A DNA stretch of 5,685 nt from an uncultured bacterium (lineage in GTDB: Bacteria; Auribacterota; Tritonobacteria; UBA1439), in NCBI GenBank assembly GCA_937858775.1, contig CALLYX010000068.1, positions 1 through 5,685 on the forward strand. The letters run 5' to 3'. The notes under the pieces are model-generated. The model saw nothing but the letters and a program-made list of their open reading frames with translations. It had not been told where the DNA came from and searched no databases. The stretch's first letter is position 1. Every line of letters begins with the position of its first letter. A program made the position numbers and the translations under genes. Positions 1 to 5,291 of the stretch are shown in pieces.

Positions 1-1
1 G

Positions 2-118
2 CTGACCGTCAAGGCCACCTTCGAGGAACGCCTGCTGACCGATCGTTTCCCCGACTACCCCAGCTATGCCGCCACCACCAGCCGCTTCCTCCCCCTCCCC
101 CGGCGGCGCCGAGCCTGA
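2..118 (+). CDS. C-terminal end of isoprenylcysteine carboxyl methyltransferase-like protein (5' partial)
   Basis: The window opens inside this gene, and only the last 38 codons before a TGA stop are present. The peptide contains EERLLTDRFPDYPSYAATTS followed by RFLP and an arginine-rich end. An acidic EERLL segment, then RFPDY..Y, then RFLP near the C-terminus is the usual ending of bacterial ICMT-like (isoprenylcysteine carboxyl methyltransferase family) membrane methyltransferases. The catalytic SAM-binding part would lie upstream of the window. The family call rests on a short tail and on remembered consensus, so the substrate cannot be named. The gene has no evident functional link to the hydrogenase operon and lies on the far side of the break near position 330. 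Confidence 0.5.
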   Translation: MTVKATFEERLLTDRFPDYPSYAATTSRFLPLPRRRRA

Positions 119-146
119 CCCGCACCAGCCGCACTTCTGCGCGACA

Positions 147-169
147 TGAGTCGGCCTTCGGCCGATTCA
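147..169. terminator. 10-bp hairpin between two genes, possible terminator
   Basis: Bases 147-156 pair with 160-169 around a TTC loop, giving a 10-bp stem with one G-T wobble. It lies 28 bases past the stop of the methyltransferase-like gene and before the start of the VOC-like gene, a natural place for a transcription terminator. No T-tract follows on either strand, so it is not a standard intrinsic terminator; it could be a Rho-assisted or merely structural hairpin. Confidence 0.35.
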
Positions 170-263
170 GGGCACACATTTCGCTCGGGAGGATGCTCGG
201 TCTCCAGTGGGGCGACGTCGACGGGGGTCCGCCGAGGGACTCGGCGTCTGCCACCATCGAGGA

Positions 264-332
264 ATGGAACGAGTGCTCGGCATCGGCGGCTTCTTCTTCA
301 GGTCGGAGGCGCCCGGCGTGCTCGCCGGCTGA
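264..332 (+). pseudogene. N-terminus of a VOC/glyoxalase-family protein, cut off after 22 codons
   Basis: From the ATG at 264 the frame reads MERVLGIGGFFFRSEAPGVL, then A-G and a TGA. This strongly resembles the first beta strand and helix of VOC-superfamily (glyoxalase/bleomycin-resistance-like) proteins, which typically start M-x-R-V-L-G-I-G-G-x-F-F-R and continue LAxWYxxHLG. Here the sequence matches as far as the base before the expected WY and then stops, because the DNA switches to the hydrogenase operon at about 325-334. The gene is therefore a fragment made by the junction, not a natural short ORF. A GAGGA motif sits directly against the ATG, which is close spacing for a ribosome-binding site. 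Metal ligands and substrate-binding residues lie in the missing part, so no substrate can be suggested. Confidence 0.5.
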
Positions 333-334
333 CG
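322..334. other. Left junction: VOC-like gene fused to hydrogenase membrane-subunit gene
   Basis: Left of this point the plus strand encodes a VOC-family N-terminus. Right of it a different reading frame encodes a membrane protein already in mid-helix, with no start codon preceding the helix. Both proteins are broken inside conserved segments and no transposon ends or target duplications are visible. The exact base cannot be fixed; the interval is where both homologies could still hold. An assembly or library chimera is the simplest explanation. Confidence 0.6.
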
Positions 335-850
335 AGTGTCATCGCGGCGGTCGCCGCGGTCGAGATGCGCGACCTTCTCGCCGCCGTCGTGGCGGTGGGG
401 GCGGTGGGGCTGACGCTCTCCGTCGCCTTCCTCATACTCGGCGCCCCCGATCTCGCCGTCGCGCAGCTCGTCGTGGAGATCATCTGCCTCGTCATCCTCG
501 TCCGGACGACGCTCAGCCGGGATCGCGTGGACGCGTGGGGGATGCGCTCCGACGCGGCCGCCGCGTGCGCCGCCGCCTTCGCCGCGGCCTTCCTCCTCAC
601 CGCGGCCGCCGCGATGCGCGCCCTCCCCCCCTTCGGCGCCCCCCTGATGCGGCTCGGGGGGGTCTACCTGGCCAGGGGCGCGGCGGGGGGGAAGGCGGGG
701 CTCAACGTGGTGGGGAAGATCATAGGGAACTACCGGGCGTACGACGCCCTCGGGGAGGCGACGATCCTCTTCGCCGCCGTCATGGGCGTGCTCGCCCTGC
801 TGCGCAAGGTCGGGGTGAAGGACGACGGCGGCGCGGGGAGGGGGCGATGA
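335..850 (+). CDS. MbhD-MbhE-like fused subunit (MrpA C-terminal equivalent), 5' truncated
   Basis: This is a membrane subunit of an Mrp/Mbh-type ion-translocating module. The first part (about 340-530) is a DUF4040/MbhD-type domain with the motif GAPDLAVAQLVVEII, whose Asp and Glu lie in a membrane helix. The second part (about 560-810) is MbhE-like, with PPFGAP, then GNYRAYDALGEATILF and a final hydrophobic helix ending LLRK. In Mrp antiporters these domains form the C-terminus of MrpA; in Mbh hydrogenases they are separate small subunits. The first helix (SVIAAVAAVEMRDLL) starts at the left junction with no start codon before it, so the true N-terminus is lost and a full MrpA cannot be excluded. 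The ATG at 365 would begin after that helix and is an unlikely natural start. The stop overlaps the next start as ATGA. The coordinates begin at the first codon clearly past the junction. Confidence 0.82.
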   Translation, partial: SVIAAVAAVEMRDLLAAVVAVGAVGLTLSVAFLILGAPDLAVAQLVVEIICLVILVRTTLSRDRVDAWGMRSDAAAACAAAFAAAFLLTAAAAMRALPPFGAPLMRLGGVYLARGAAGGKAGLNVVGKIIGNYRAYDALGEATILFAAVMGVLALLRKVGVKDDGGAGRGR

Positions 851-1296
851 GGGACCGGCGGCCGGGCGAGGGGATGACGCTCACCGTCAGGACGATCACC
901 CGCCTGACCGCGGGCCTCATACTCCTCTTCGGCTTCTCCATCGCGATCGAGGCCCACGGCGCCCCCGGAGGCGGGTTCGCGGGGGGGGTGATCATCGCCC
1001 TGGCCTTCATCCATCTCATCCTCGGCTTCGGGAAGCGCGCCTGCCGGCGCAACCTCTCGCGCACGTTCCCGTCGTTCGCCGCCCGGCTCGACGCGCCGCT
1101 CCTGATCTCCGTCGCGATGGCGGCGCTCCTCTGCGCCTTCACGGCCCACAGCGCCCTCGCCGGGCGGGGGCTCGACATGGAGCCGTACGGCGCGCTCCTC
1201 GAGGAGGCCCTCCAGCTCTTCGTCGCCGTCACCGTCGCCGCCGGGCTCGTCGCGATCTTCTCGGGCCTCGCAGCAATGAGGATAGACCGGAGATGA
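847..1296 (+). CDS. mnhB: MnhB/MrpB/MbhF-type membrane subunit
   Basis: This 149-residue integral membrane protein has the MnhB domain. The signature is the glycine-rich turn HGAPGGGFAGGVI at residues 37-49, following a helix at about 18-35 and followed by a helix at 48-62; two more helices lie at about 83-103 and 120-142. The subunit is small and required for assembly and activity of Mrp antiporters and Mbh complexes, without a redox centre of its own. The ATG at 847 was chosen because it overlaps the upstream stop by four bases and follows a purine-rich GGAGGGGG; an ATG at 874 (residue 10) is a possible alternative. The 3' end overlaps mnhC by ATGA, which implies translational coupling. Confidence 0.88.
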   Translation: MRDRRPGEGMTLTVRTITRLTAGLILLFGFSIAIEAHGAPGGGFAGGVIIALAFIHLILGFGKRACRRNLSRTFPSFAARLDAPLLISVAMAALLCAFTAHSALAGRGLDMEPYGALLEEALQLFVAVTVAAGLVAIFSGLAAMRIDRR

Positions 1297-1631
1297 CCGC
1301 CTACCTGCTCGCCTCGCTCCTGTTCCTGGTCGGGATCTACTCCGCCGCGACGAAGAGAAACCTCATCAAGATCATCATCGGCCTCGGGATCTCCGGCTAC
1401 GCTATAAACCTCTTTTTCGTTCTCCTGGGATACCGCGCCGGGGGGCGCGCCCCGATCTTCCCGGAGGCGCTGGCCGCCGGGGAGATGGTGGACCCGCTGC
1501 CCCAGGCGCTCGTGCTGATGTTCATCGTCGTCGGGCTGGGGGCGACATCGCTCCTGAGCGCCCTCGCAGTCCGGCTCTACGAGAAGCACGGCACCTTCGA
1601 CGTCCGGCGGATGCGCAGGCTGAGGGGGTAG
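1293..1631 (+). CDS. mnhC: MnhC/MrpC/MbhG (NuoK-like) membrane subunit
   Basis: This 112-residue protein has three membrane helices (about 3-18, 25-48 and 72-94) and is homologous to NuoK of complex I. Family hallmarks are RNLIKIIIGLGI (residues 22-33) at the start of the second helix, the NLFFVLLGYRAGGRAPIF stretch (39-56), and MVDPLPQALVL (65-75) leading into the third helix. MVDPLPQALVLT is nearly diagnostic for MnhC. In the complex it lies between MrpA/MbhDE and MrpD and contributes to the central polar axis used for ion transfer. The length is normal for the family. The start is the ATG in the ATGA overlap with mnhB, and three bases separate the stop from mnhD. Confidence 0.92.
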   Translation: MTAYLLASLLFLVGIYSAATKRNLIKIIIGLGISGYAINLFFVLLGYRAGGRAPIFPEALAAGEMVDPLPQALVLMFIVVGLGATSLLSALAVRLYEKHGTFDVRRMRRLRG

Positions 1632-1634
1632 GGG

Positions 1635-3197
1635 ATGGATATCCTTCTTTCCGTGGTCGCGGTCTCGCTCGGAGCGGCGTTCGCCGTCCCGCTCGCCGCC
1701 CGGCGCCGCCGCGCCCCGGCCGCCCTGGCGGCGGGGGCCGCCTTTCTCCTGCTGTGCCTCTCGGCGGCGGTCGCGGCGCGCGTGCCGCGCGGCGGGATAC
1801 TCCTCCACCGCGCGGGCGGATGGCCCCCCCCGTTCGGCGTCGTACTGGTCGCCGACGGCCTCTCGGCGGTGATGCTCGTGACGATTAACGCCGCCGTCTT
1901 CCTGGCCGCCCTTTACTCGTCGGAGTACGCCAGGCGCTACACCGGGGAATGGCGCTTCTTCACCCTCCTGCTCCTCATGGCGGCGGGGATGAACGGCGTG
2001 GTCCTCGCGGGCGACCTTTTCAACCTCCTCGTCTTCGTCGAGATCGCGGCGTTCTCCGCCTACGCCCTCGTCGCCTTCGGCACCGCGTCGGAGGAACTGG
2101 AGGCGAGCTTCAAGTACGCCGTCCTCGGCATCTTGTCCACCAACTTCGTTCTCTTCGGGATCGCTCTCATATACGGCAGCTGCTCGACGCTCAACATGGC
2201 CGACATCTCGCTGGCGCTCGCGGACGGCCGGCGCGGGGCGGGGTACGCCGGCTTCGTCGCCGCCGTATTCGTCTTCGGGTTCGGGCTCAAGTCGGCGCTC
2301 GTCCCGTTCCACGCGTGGCTCCCCGACGCCCACTCCTCGGCCCCGGCGCCGGTCTCCGCGCTCCTCTCCGGTGTCCTCATCAAGACGCTCGGCGTGTACG
2401 CCCTCGCCAGGGTCCTCTTCAACGTCGTCGGCATGACCCCGGCCGCGTCGCGCCTCCTCATGGCCCTCGGCGGCCTCTCGATGGCGGCCGGCGCGGCGCT
2501 GGCCCTGGGGCAGTGGGACATGAAGCGCCTCCTGGCATACAGCTCCATCAGCCAGGTCGGCTACATCGTTCTCGGCCTCGGCCTCGGCACGCCGCTCGGG
2601 GTGGCGGGCGCCCTCTTCCACCTCGTCAACCACTCGGTCTTCAAGTCGCTTCTCTTCCTGAACGCCGGCGCCGTCGAGCACGCCACCGGGATGAGGGACC
2701 TGCGGCGGATGGGGGGGCTGGGGGGACGGATGCCCGTCACCGCGGCGACATCCATGATCGCCTCGCTCTCGATCGCCGGCCTCCCGCCCCTGAGCGGCTT
2801 CTGGAGCAAGCTCGCCATCGTCGCGGCCTGCGTCGGCGCGGGCAGGCCCGGGTACGCCGCCCTCGCCGTCCTCGTGAGCGTCCTGACCCTCGCCATCGTC
2901 ATGAGGCTTCAGCGGTACGCCTTCTTCGGCGAGCCGGGGGGGCGGTGGGACGGGGTCGGCGAGGTCCCGGCCCCGATGCGCATCGCGATGTGCGCCCTCG
3001 CGCTGGCCTGCCTTCTCGGCGGGCTCCTCGCGATCCCGACCGTCGGAGGGCGCTTCATCGGGCGGGGGGCGGAGGCGCTCCTCGCCGGCGGGGGGTACGC
3101 GGAGAAGGTGCGCGCGGCGGCGCCGGAGGGGGCTTGGTGCGGTTCGCGCGGGGGGGCGGGCGCGGCGCGCCGGGCGTCAGCGCGGGGGGGGGGATGA
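1635..3197 (+). CDS. mnhD: MnhD/MrpD/MbhH proton-conducting antiporter-like subunit
   Basis: This 520-residue polytopic protein of the NuoL/M/N-MrpA/D family is the main ion-channel subunit in the window. The conserved charged residues are present: Glu136 in FVEIAAFSAYALVAF, Lys219 in GFGLKSALVPFHAWLPDAHS, Lys250 in VLIKTLGVY, His329, His333 and Lys337 in HLVNHSVFKSLLF, and Lys392 in SGFWSKLAI. These are the expected TM5 Glu/TM7 Lys pair and the central lysine axis, so the subunit looks competent for proton or sodium movement. APAPVSALLSG (236-246) and LAYSSISQVGYI (300-311) are further family motifs. Residues 485-520 form an Ala/Gly/Arg-rich soluble tail encoded by G/C-rich repeats; it looks unconserved and ends in a run of ten G bases. 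The stop overlaps the mnhE start. Confidence 0.94.
   Translation: MDILLSVVAVSLGAAFAVPLAARRRRAPAALAAGAAFLLLCLSAAVAARVPRGGILLHRAGGWPPPFGVVLVADGLSAVMLVTINAAVFLAALYSSEYARRYTGEWRFFTLLLLMAAGMNGVVLAGDLFNLLVFVEIAAFSAYALVAFGTASEELEASFKYAVLGILSTNFVLFGIALIYGSCSTLNMADISLALADGRRGAGYAGFVAAVFVFGFGLKSALVPFHAWLPDAHSSAPAPVSALLSGVLIKTLGVYALARVLFNVVGMTPAASRLLMALGGLSMAAGAALALGQWDMKRLLAYSSISQVGYIVLGLGLGTPLGVAGALFHLVNHSVFKSLLFLNAGAVEHATGMRDLRRMGGLGGRMPVTAATSMIASLSIAGLPPLSGFWSKLAIVAACVGAGRPGYAALAVLVSVLTLAIVMRLQRYAFFGEPGGRWDGVGEVPAPMRIAMCALALACLLGGLLAIPTVGGRFIGRGAEALLAGGGYAEKVRAAAPEGAWCGSRGGAGAARRASARGGG
3184..3197 (+). promoter_or_regulatory. Run of ten G bases directly before the mnhE start (ATGA overlap)
   Basis: Ten consecutive G bases (3184-3193) abut the mnhE ATG, which itself overlaps the mnhD stop as ATGA. 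There is no separate canonical Shine-Dalgarno with normal spacing, so mnhE translation probably depends on termination-reinitiation by ribosomes leaving mnhD. The homopolymer is also a likely place for sequencing or replication slippage, which would change the last residues of MnhD and remove the overlap. Confidence 0.4.
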
Positions 3198-3688
3198 AGA
3201 GCCGGCTGATCCTGTTCGTCCTGGGGCTGGCGGTGTGGGCGGTCCTGACCTGGCCGCCGACGGCCCGCGCCTGCCTCTTCGGCCCGCCGGCCTCCCTCCT
3301 CGCCGCGCTCCTTGCGGGGGAGATGTTCGTCCGGAGGCCGTACGCCCTGAAGGACCCGATGCGGTACGCCTACTTCGCCCTCTATCTCCCCCTCTTTGTC
3401 TGGGAGTGCGTAAAGGGGAATATCCACGTGGCGCGCCTGATCTGCCACCCCGACCTGCCGATAAACCCCGGGATCGTGAAGGTGAGGACGCGGCTCAAGT
3501 CCGAGACCGGCCTCGCATTCCTGGACTGCTCCATCACGCTCACCCCCGGGACGATGACGGTGGACACCGACCCGGACGGCGGCTTCATCTATGTCCACTG
3601 GATCGACGTAAAGGCGGTCGATGTGGACGGCGCCACCCGGCGCATCGTCGACATCTTCGAGCGGATACTGGTGCGGATATTCGAGTGA
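3194..3688 (+). CDS. mnhE: MnhE/MrpE/MbhA-type subunit
   Basis: This 164-residue protein has two or three N-terminal membrane helices (about 4-21, 30-46 and 55-72) and a cytoplasmic C-terminal domain. Family marks are ECVKGNIHVARL (71-82), INPGIVKVRTRLKSETG (90-106) and the ITLTPGTMTVD stretch (114-124), followed by YVHWIDV (133-139). These are the classical MnhE (MNHE domain) features, and length is normal. The subunit is structural in Mrp and Mbh complexes and helps assemble the antiporter. The start is the ATG overlapping the mnhD stop; an internal ATG at residue 44 would remove the first helices and is rejected. Four bases separate the stop from mnhF. Confidence 0.92.
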   Translation: MKSRLILFVLGLAVWAVLTWPPTARACLFGPPASLLAALLAGEMFVRRPYALKDPMRYAYFALYLPLFVWECVKGNIHVARLICHPDLPINPGIVKVRTRLKSETGLAFLDCSITLTPGTMTVDTDPDGGFIYVHWIDVKAVDVDGATRRIVDIFERILVRIFE

Positions 3689-3692
3689 CGGC

Positions 3693-4079
3693 ATGAGCGC
3701 TTTCGGACGGCGGGGAAGGATCAGGTGGGCCATCGGCGCGGCTGCGCTCCTGGCGGCGCTGGGCGCGATCGCGTTCGGGCCGCTCCCGTCGCTCTCCCGC
3801 GCGGGGCCCGCGTTCGCCCCGTTCTTCATAAGATGCCTCTACGCGCTCGTCCTCTGCCTCGTCCTCTGCCTCTACCGGATATTGCGCGGCCCGACGGTCC
3901 CGGACCGGGCGGTGGCGATCGACATCATGGGGATCGTGGTGGTGGGATTCTGCGCCGTCCTGTGCGTCCCGACCGGGCAGGAGTGGTATATCGACATCGG
4001 CATCGCCTGGGCGCTCCAGAGCTTCATAGCCACACTCGCGCTCGCCAAGTACCTGGAGGGGAAACCGCTGGATGAATGA
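3693..4079 (+). CDS. mnhF: MnhF/MrpF/MbhB-type subunit with extra N-terminal helix
   Basis: This 128-residue protein contains the MnhF core from about residue 44. A membrane helix ends in CLYRILRGPTVPDRAVAIDI (59-78), the signature loop of the family, followed by two helices, one of them DIGIAWALQSFIATLALAKY (101-120). Typical MnhF proteins are about 85-95 residues. This one carries roughly 40 additional N-terminal residues, including a hydrophobic stretch (13-29) that could be a fourth helix or a signal-like anchor. No in-frame ATG occurs between residue 1 and the core, so the extended start at 3693 is the best available; it sits five bases after the mnhE stop. The 3' end overlaps mnhG by eight bases. 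The subunit is small and structural; no catalytic role is expected. Confidence 0.88.
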   Translation: MSAFGRRGRIRWAIGAAALLAALGAIAFGPLPSLSRAGPAFAPFFIRCLYALVLCLVLCLYRILRGPTVPDRAVAIDIMGIVVVGFCAVLCVPTGQEWYIDIGIAWALQSFIATLALAKYLEGKPLDE

Positions 4080-4428
4080 GATATTGGGGATGGCGTCCAT
4101 CGTCGTCGGCCTGGCCTTCGAGCTGTTCGGCTGCCTTGGGCTCGTGAGGCTCCCGGACGTCTACAACCGCCTCCAGGCGGCCACAAAGTGCGTGACGCTC
4201 GGAACGTGCGGCATCATGTTCGGCGTCTTCCTGACCTTCGGCCCGACAGCGGCGGGGCTGAAGGCGCTGCTCTGCATATTCTTCGTCGTCCTCACCGCCC
4301 CTGTTTCCGCGCACGCGATCGCGCGCGCGGCCCACCGCTCCGGCGTGAGGCTCTGCCCGGGCAGCGTGGTCGACCGGTACGAGGAGGATATGGCGGCGCG
4401 GGGCGGCGACAGCGGATCCGCTGGGTGA
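4072..4428 (+). CDS. mnhG: MnhG/MrpG/MbhC-type subunit
   Basis: This 118-residue membrane protein has three helices (about 4-24, 41-58 and 63-86). The MnhG signature LVRLPDVYNRLQAATKCVTLG occupies residues 24-44, and LTAPVSAHAIARAAHRSG (74-91) closes the last helix; both are strongly characteristic. Core length is normal, and a charged, non-conserved tail (95-118) follows. MnhG packs with MnhE and MnhF in the antiporter. Translation starts eight bases before the mnhF stop, indicating coupling. It completes the mnhBCDEFG series, after which the operon turns from ion translocation to redox and maturation functions. Confidence 0.92.
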   Translation: MNEILGMASIVVGLAFELFGCLGLVRLPDVYNRLQAATKCVTLGTCGIMFGVFLTFGPTAAGLKALLCIFFVVLTAPVSAHAIARAAHRSGVRLCPGSVVDRYEEDMAARGGDSGSAG

Positions 4429-4444
4429 GGTCCGGGGGGTGCGC

Positions 4445-5059
4445 ATGAAAGCGCCCAAGCTGCGGGAGTTGATGGAGGGGCTCAAGGCCCTGTTCGGGAG
4501 GCGCTACACGACGCGCTTCCCCGCCGCGCCCGCCTCCGTCCCGGAGGGGTTCCGCGGCGCGCCGCGCTTCGACCCGAAGGAGTGCGTCGGGTGCGGGGCG
4601 TGCGCGATCGTGTGCCCCGCGAAGGATATCGAGGTGACCGACGAGGTGCGGGACGGGAAGGGGATCCGGCGGCTGACCATACATTACGACGACTGCATCT
4701 TCTGCGCGCAGTGCGCCAGGAATTGCATCACCGGGAAGGGCGTCGTGATGACGGATGAGTTCGACCTGGCGACGCCGGACCGGGGGGCCGCGCGGGAGTG
4801 CGTCGAGAAGGAGCTCGTCCTCTGCGAGGTCTGCGGGGATGTGATAGCCGCACGCGACCACCTGGCCTGGATCGCGCGCCGCCTCGGCCCCGCGGCGTAC
4901 ACGAACCCGACCGTGATGCTCGGCATGCTCGACGCCCTCGGCCCGGGCCGCTCGGAGGCCCCGGAGGCGGGCGGGGAGCCCCGGCGCGGCGACCGGATGC
5001 GGGTGCTCTGCCCCCGCTGCAGGAGGAGCACGACCGTTGAGTTCTCGCTGGAGGGGTGA
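4445..5059 (+). CDS. HycF/HyfH-type 2x[4Fe-4S] hydrogenase electron-transfer subunit
   Basis: This 204-residue protein is related to HycF/HyfH, NuoI and MbhN. Two ferredoxin motifs are complete: Cys47, 50, 53, 57 (CVGCGACAIVCP) and Cys84, 87, 90, 94 (CIFCAQCARNCI), which would bind two [4Fe-4S] clusters. The N-terminal YTTRFPAAPASVPEGFRG (21-38) matches the lead-in seen in HycF. After the clusters come two further CxxC pairs, Cys127/130 (LCEVCG) and Cys189/192 (CPRCRR); E. coli HycF also ends with such CxxC and CPxCKR motifs, so this resembles the formate-hydrogenlyase branch more than plain NuoI. The pairs may bind zinc or a metal (inference). The protein should link an electron donor to the [NiFe] small subunit on the cytoplasmic side. 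The ATG at 4445 was preferred over a GTG at 4439 because of its spacing from GGGGGG; the gene starts 16 bases after mnhG. Confidence 0.87.
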   Translation: MKAPKLRELMEGLKALFGRRYTTRFPAAPASVPEGFRGAPRFDPKECVGCGACAIVCPAKDIEVTDEVRDGKGIRRLTIHYDDCIFCAQCARNCITGKGVVMTDEFDLATPDRGAARECVEKELVLCEVCGDVIAARDHLAWIARRLGPAAYTNPTVMLGMLDALGPGRSEAPEAGGEPRRGDRMRVLCPRCRRSTTVEFSLEG

Positions 5060-5060
5060 G

Positions 5061-5291
5061 ATGGAAGGCCGGATCGCGGGCCTGCGCACCGGCGGGATCG
5101 TCATGATCGGGGCCGGAAACGGCCTGCGCGGCGACGACGCGGCGGGGAGCGTCCTCGCCCGGCGGCTCATGGGGCGCGGGATCGGCCGCGTCTTCGACGG
5201 GGGCGCCGCCCCGGAGAACTATTGCGAGCGCGCGGCGGCGCTCTCCCCCTCCGCCATTATACCCAGGAGAATGTGCTCGGTCCCGACATAG
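5061..5291 (+). CDS. HycI-type [NiFe] hydrogenase maturation endopeptidase, 3' truncated by junction
   Basis: This is the start of a peptidase family M52 protein, which removes the C-terminal extension of the hydrogenase large subunit once nickel is inserted. The motif GAGNGLRGDDAAG at residues 17-29 is the family's first signature, carrying the acidic nickel ligand (Asp25/26). FDGGAAPENY at 45-54 carries the second ligand, Asp46, and the GGxAPEN form is that of E. coli HycI, the protease for hydrogenase 3. The match fails after about residue 63 (AALSP), where the DNA changes to an antisense clpC fragment; the last 13 codons and the TAG are read through foreign DNA. The conserved His, the remaining ligand, and about 90 residues are missing. 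The ATG at 5061 follows GGAGGGG with good spacing and lies one base after the previous stop. The gene implies a real [NiFe] large subunit in the source genome. Confidence 0.82.
   Translation: MEGRIAGLRTGGIVMIGAGNGLRGDDAAGSVLARRLMGRGIGRVFDGGAAPENYCERAAALSPSAIIPRRMCSVPT

Noticed and set aside
193..231. Peptide MLGLQWGDVDGG in one frame resembles the LGLRWSDVDL motif of tyrosine recombinases, hinting at an integrase remnant.
   Set aside because: Only about a dozen residues match, no flanking integrase motifs or catalytic residues are present in any nearby frame, and high-GC sequence readily gives such chance matches.
780..2681. Very long minus-strand open frame (over 600 codons) opposite the mnhB-mnhD genes.
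   Set aside because: It is rich in Arg, Glu, Gly and Asp, shows no domain, and mirrors the codon structure of genuine conserved genes on the plus strand; it is an antisense shadow of GC-rich coding DNA.
1949..3688. Long plus-strand open frame spanning mnhD in another frame and continuing through mnhE, suggesting a fusion.
   Set aside because: Its first part is arginine/proline-rich out-of-frame translation of mnhD; only the section from 3194 is a conserved protein (MnhE), which has its own start.
335..5249. A plain Mrp-type Na+/H+ antiporter operon as the full explanation.
   Set aside because: The directly adjoining HycF-type iron-sulfur gene and HycI-type protease gene, spaced as in one operon, point to a hydrogenase complex; an antiporter alone would need neither.
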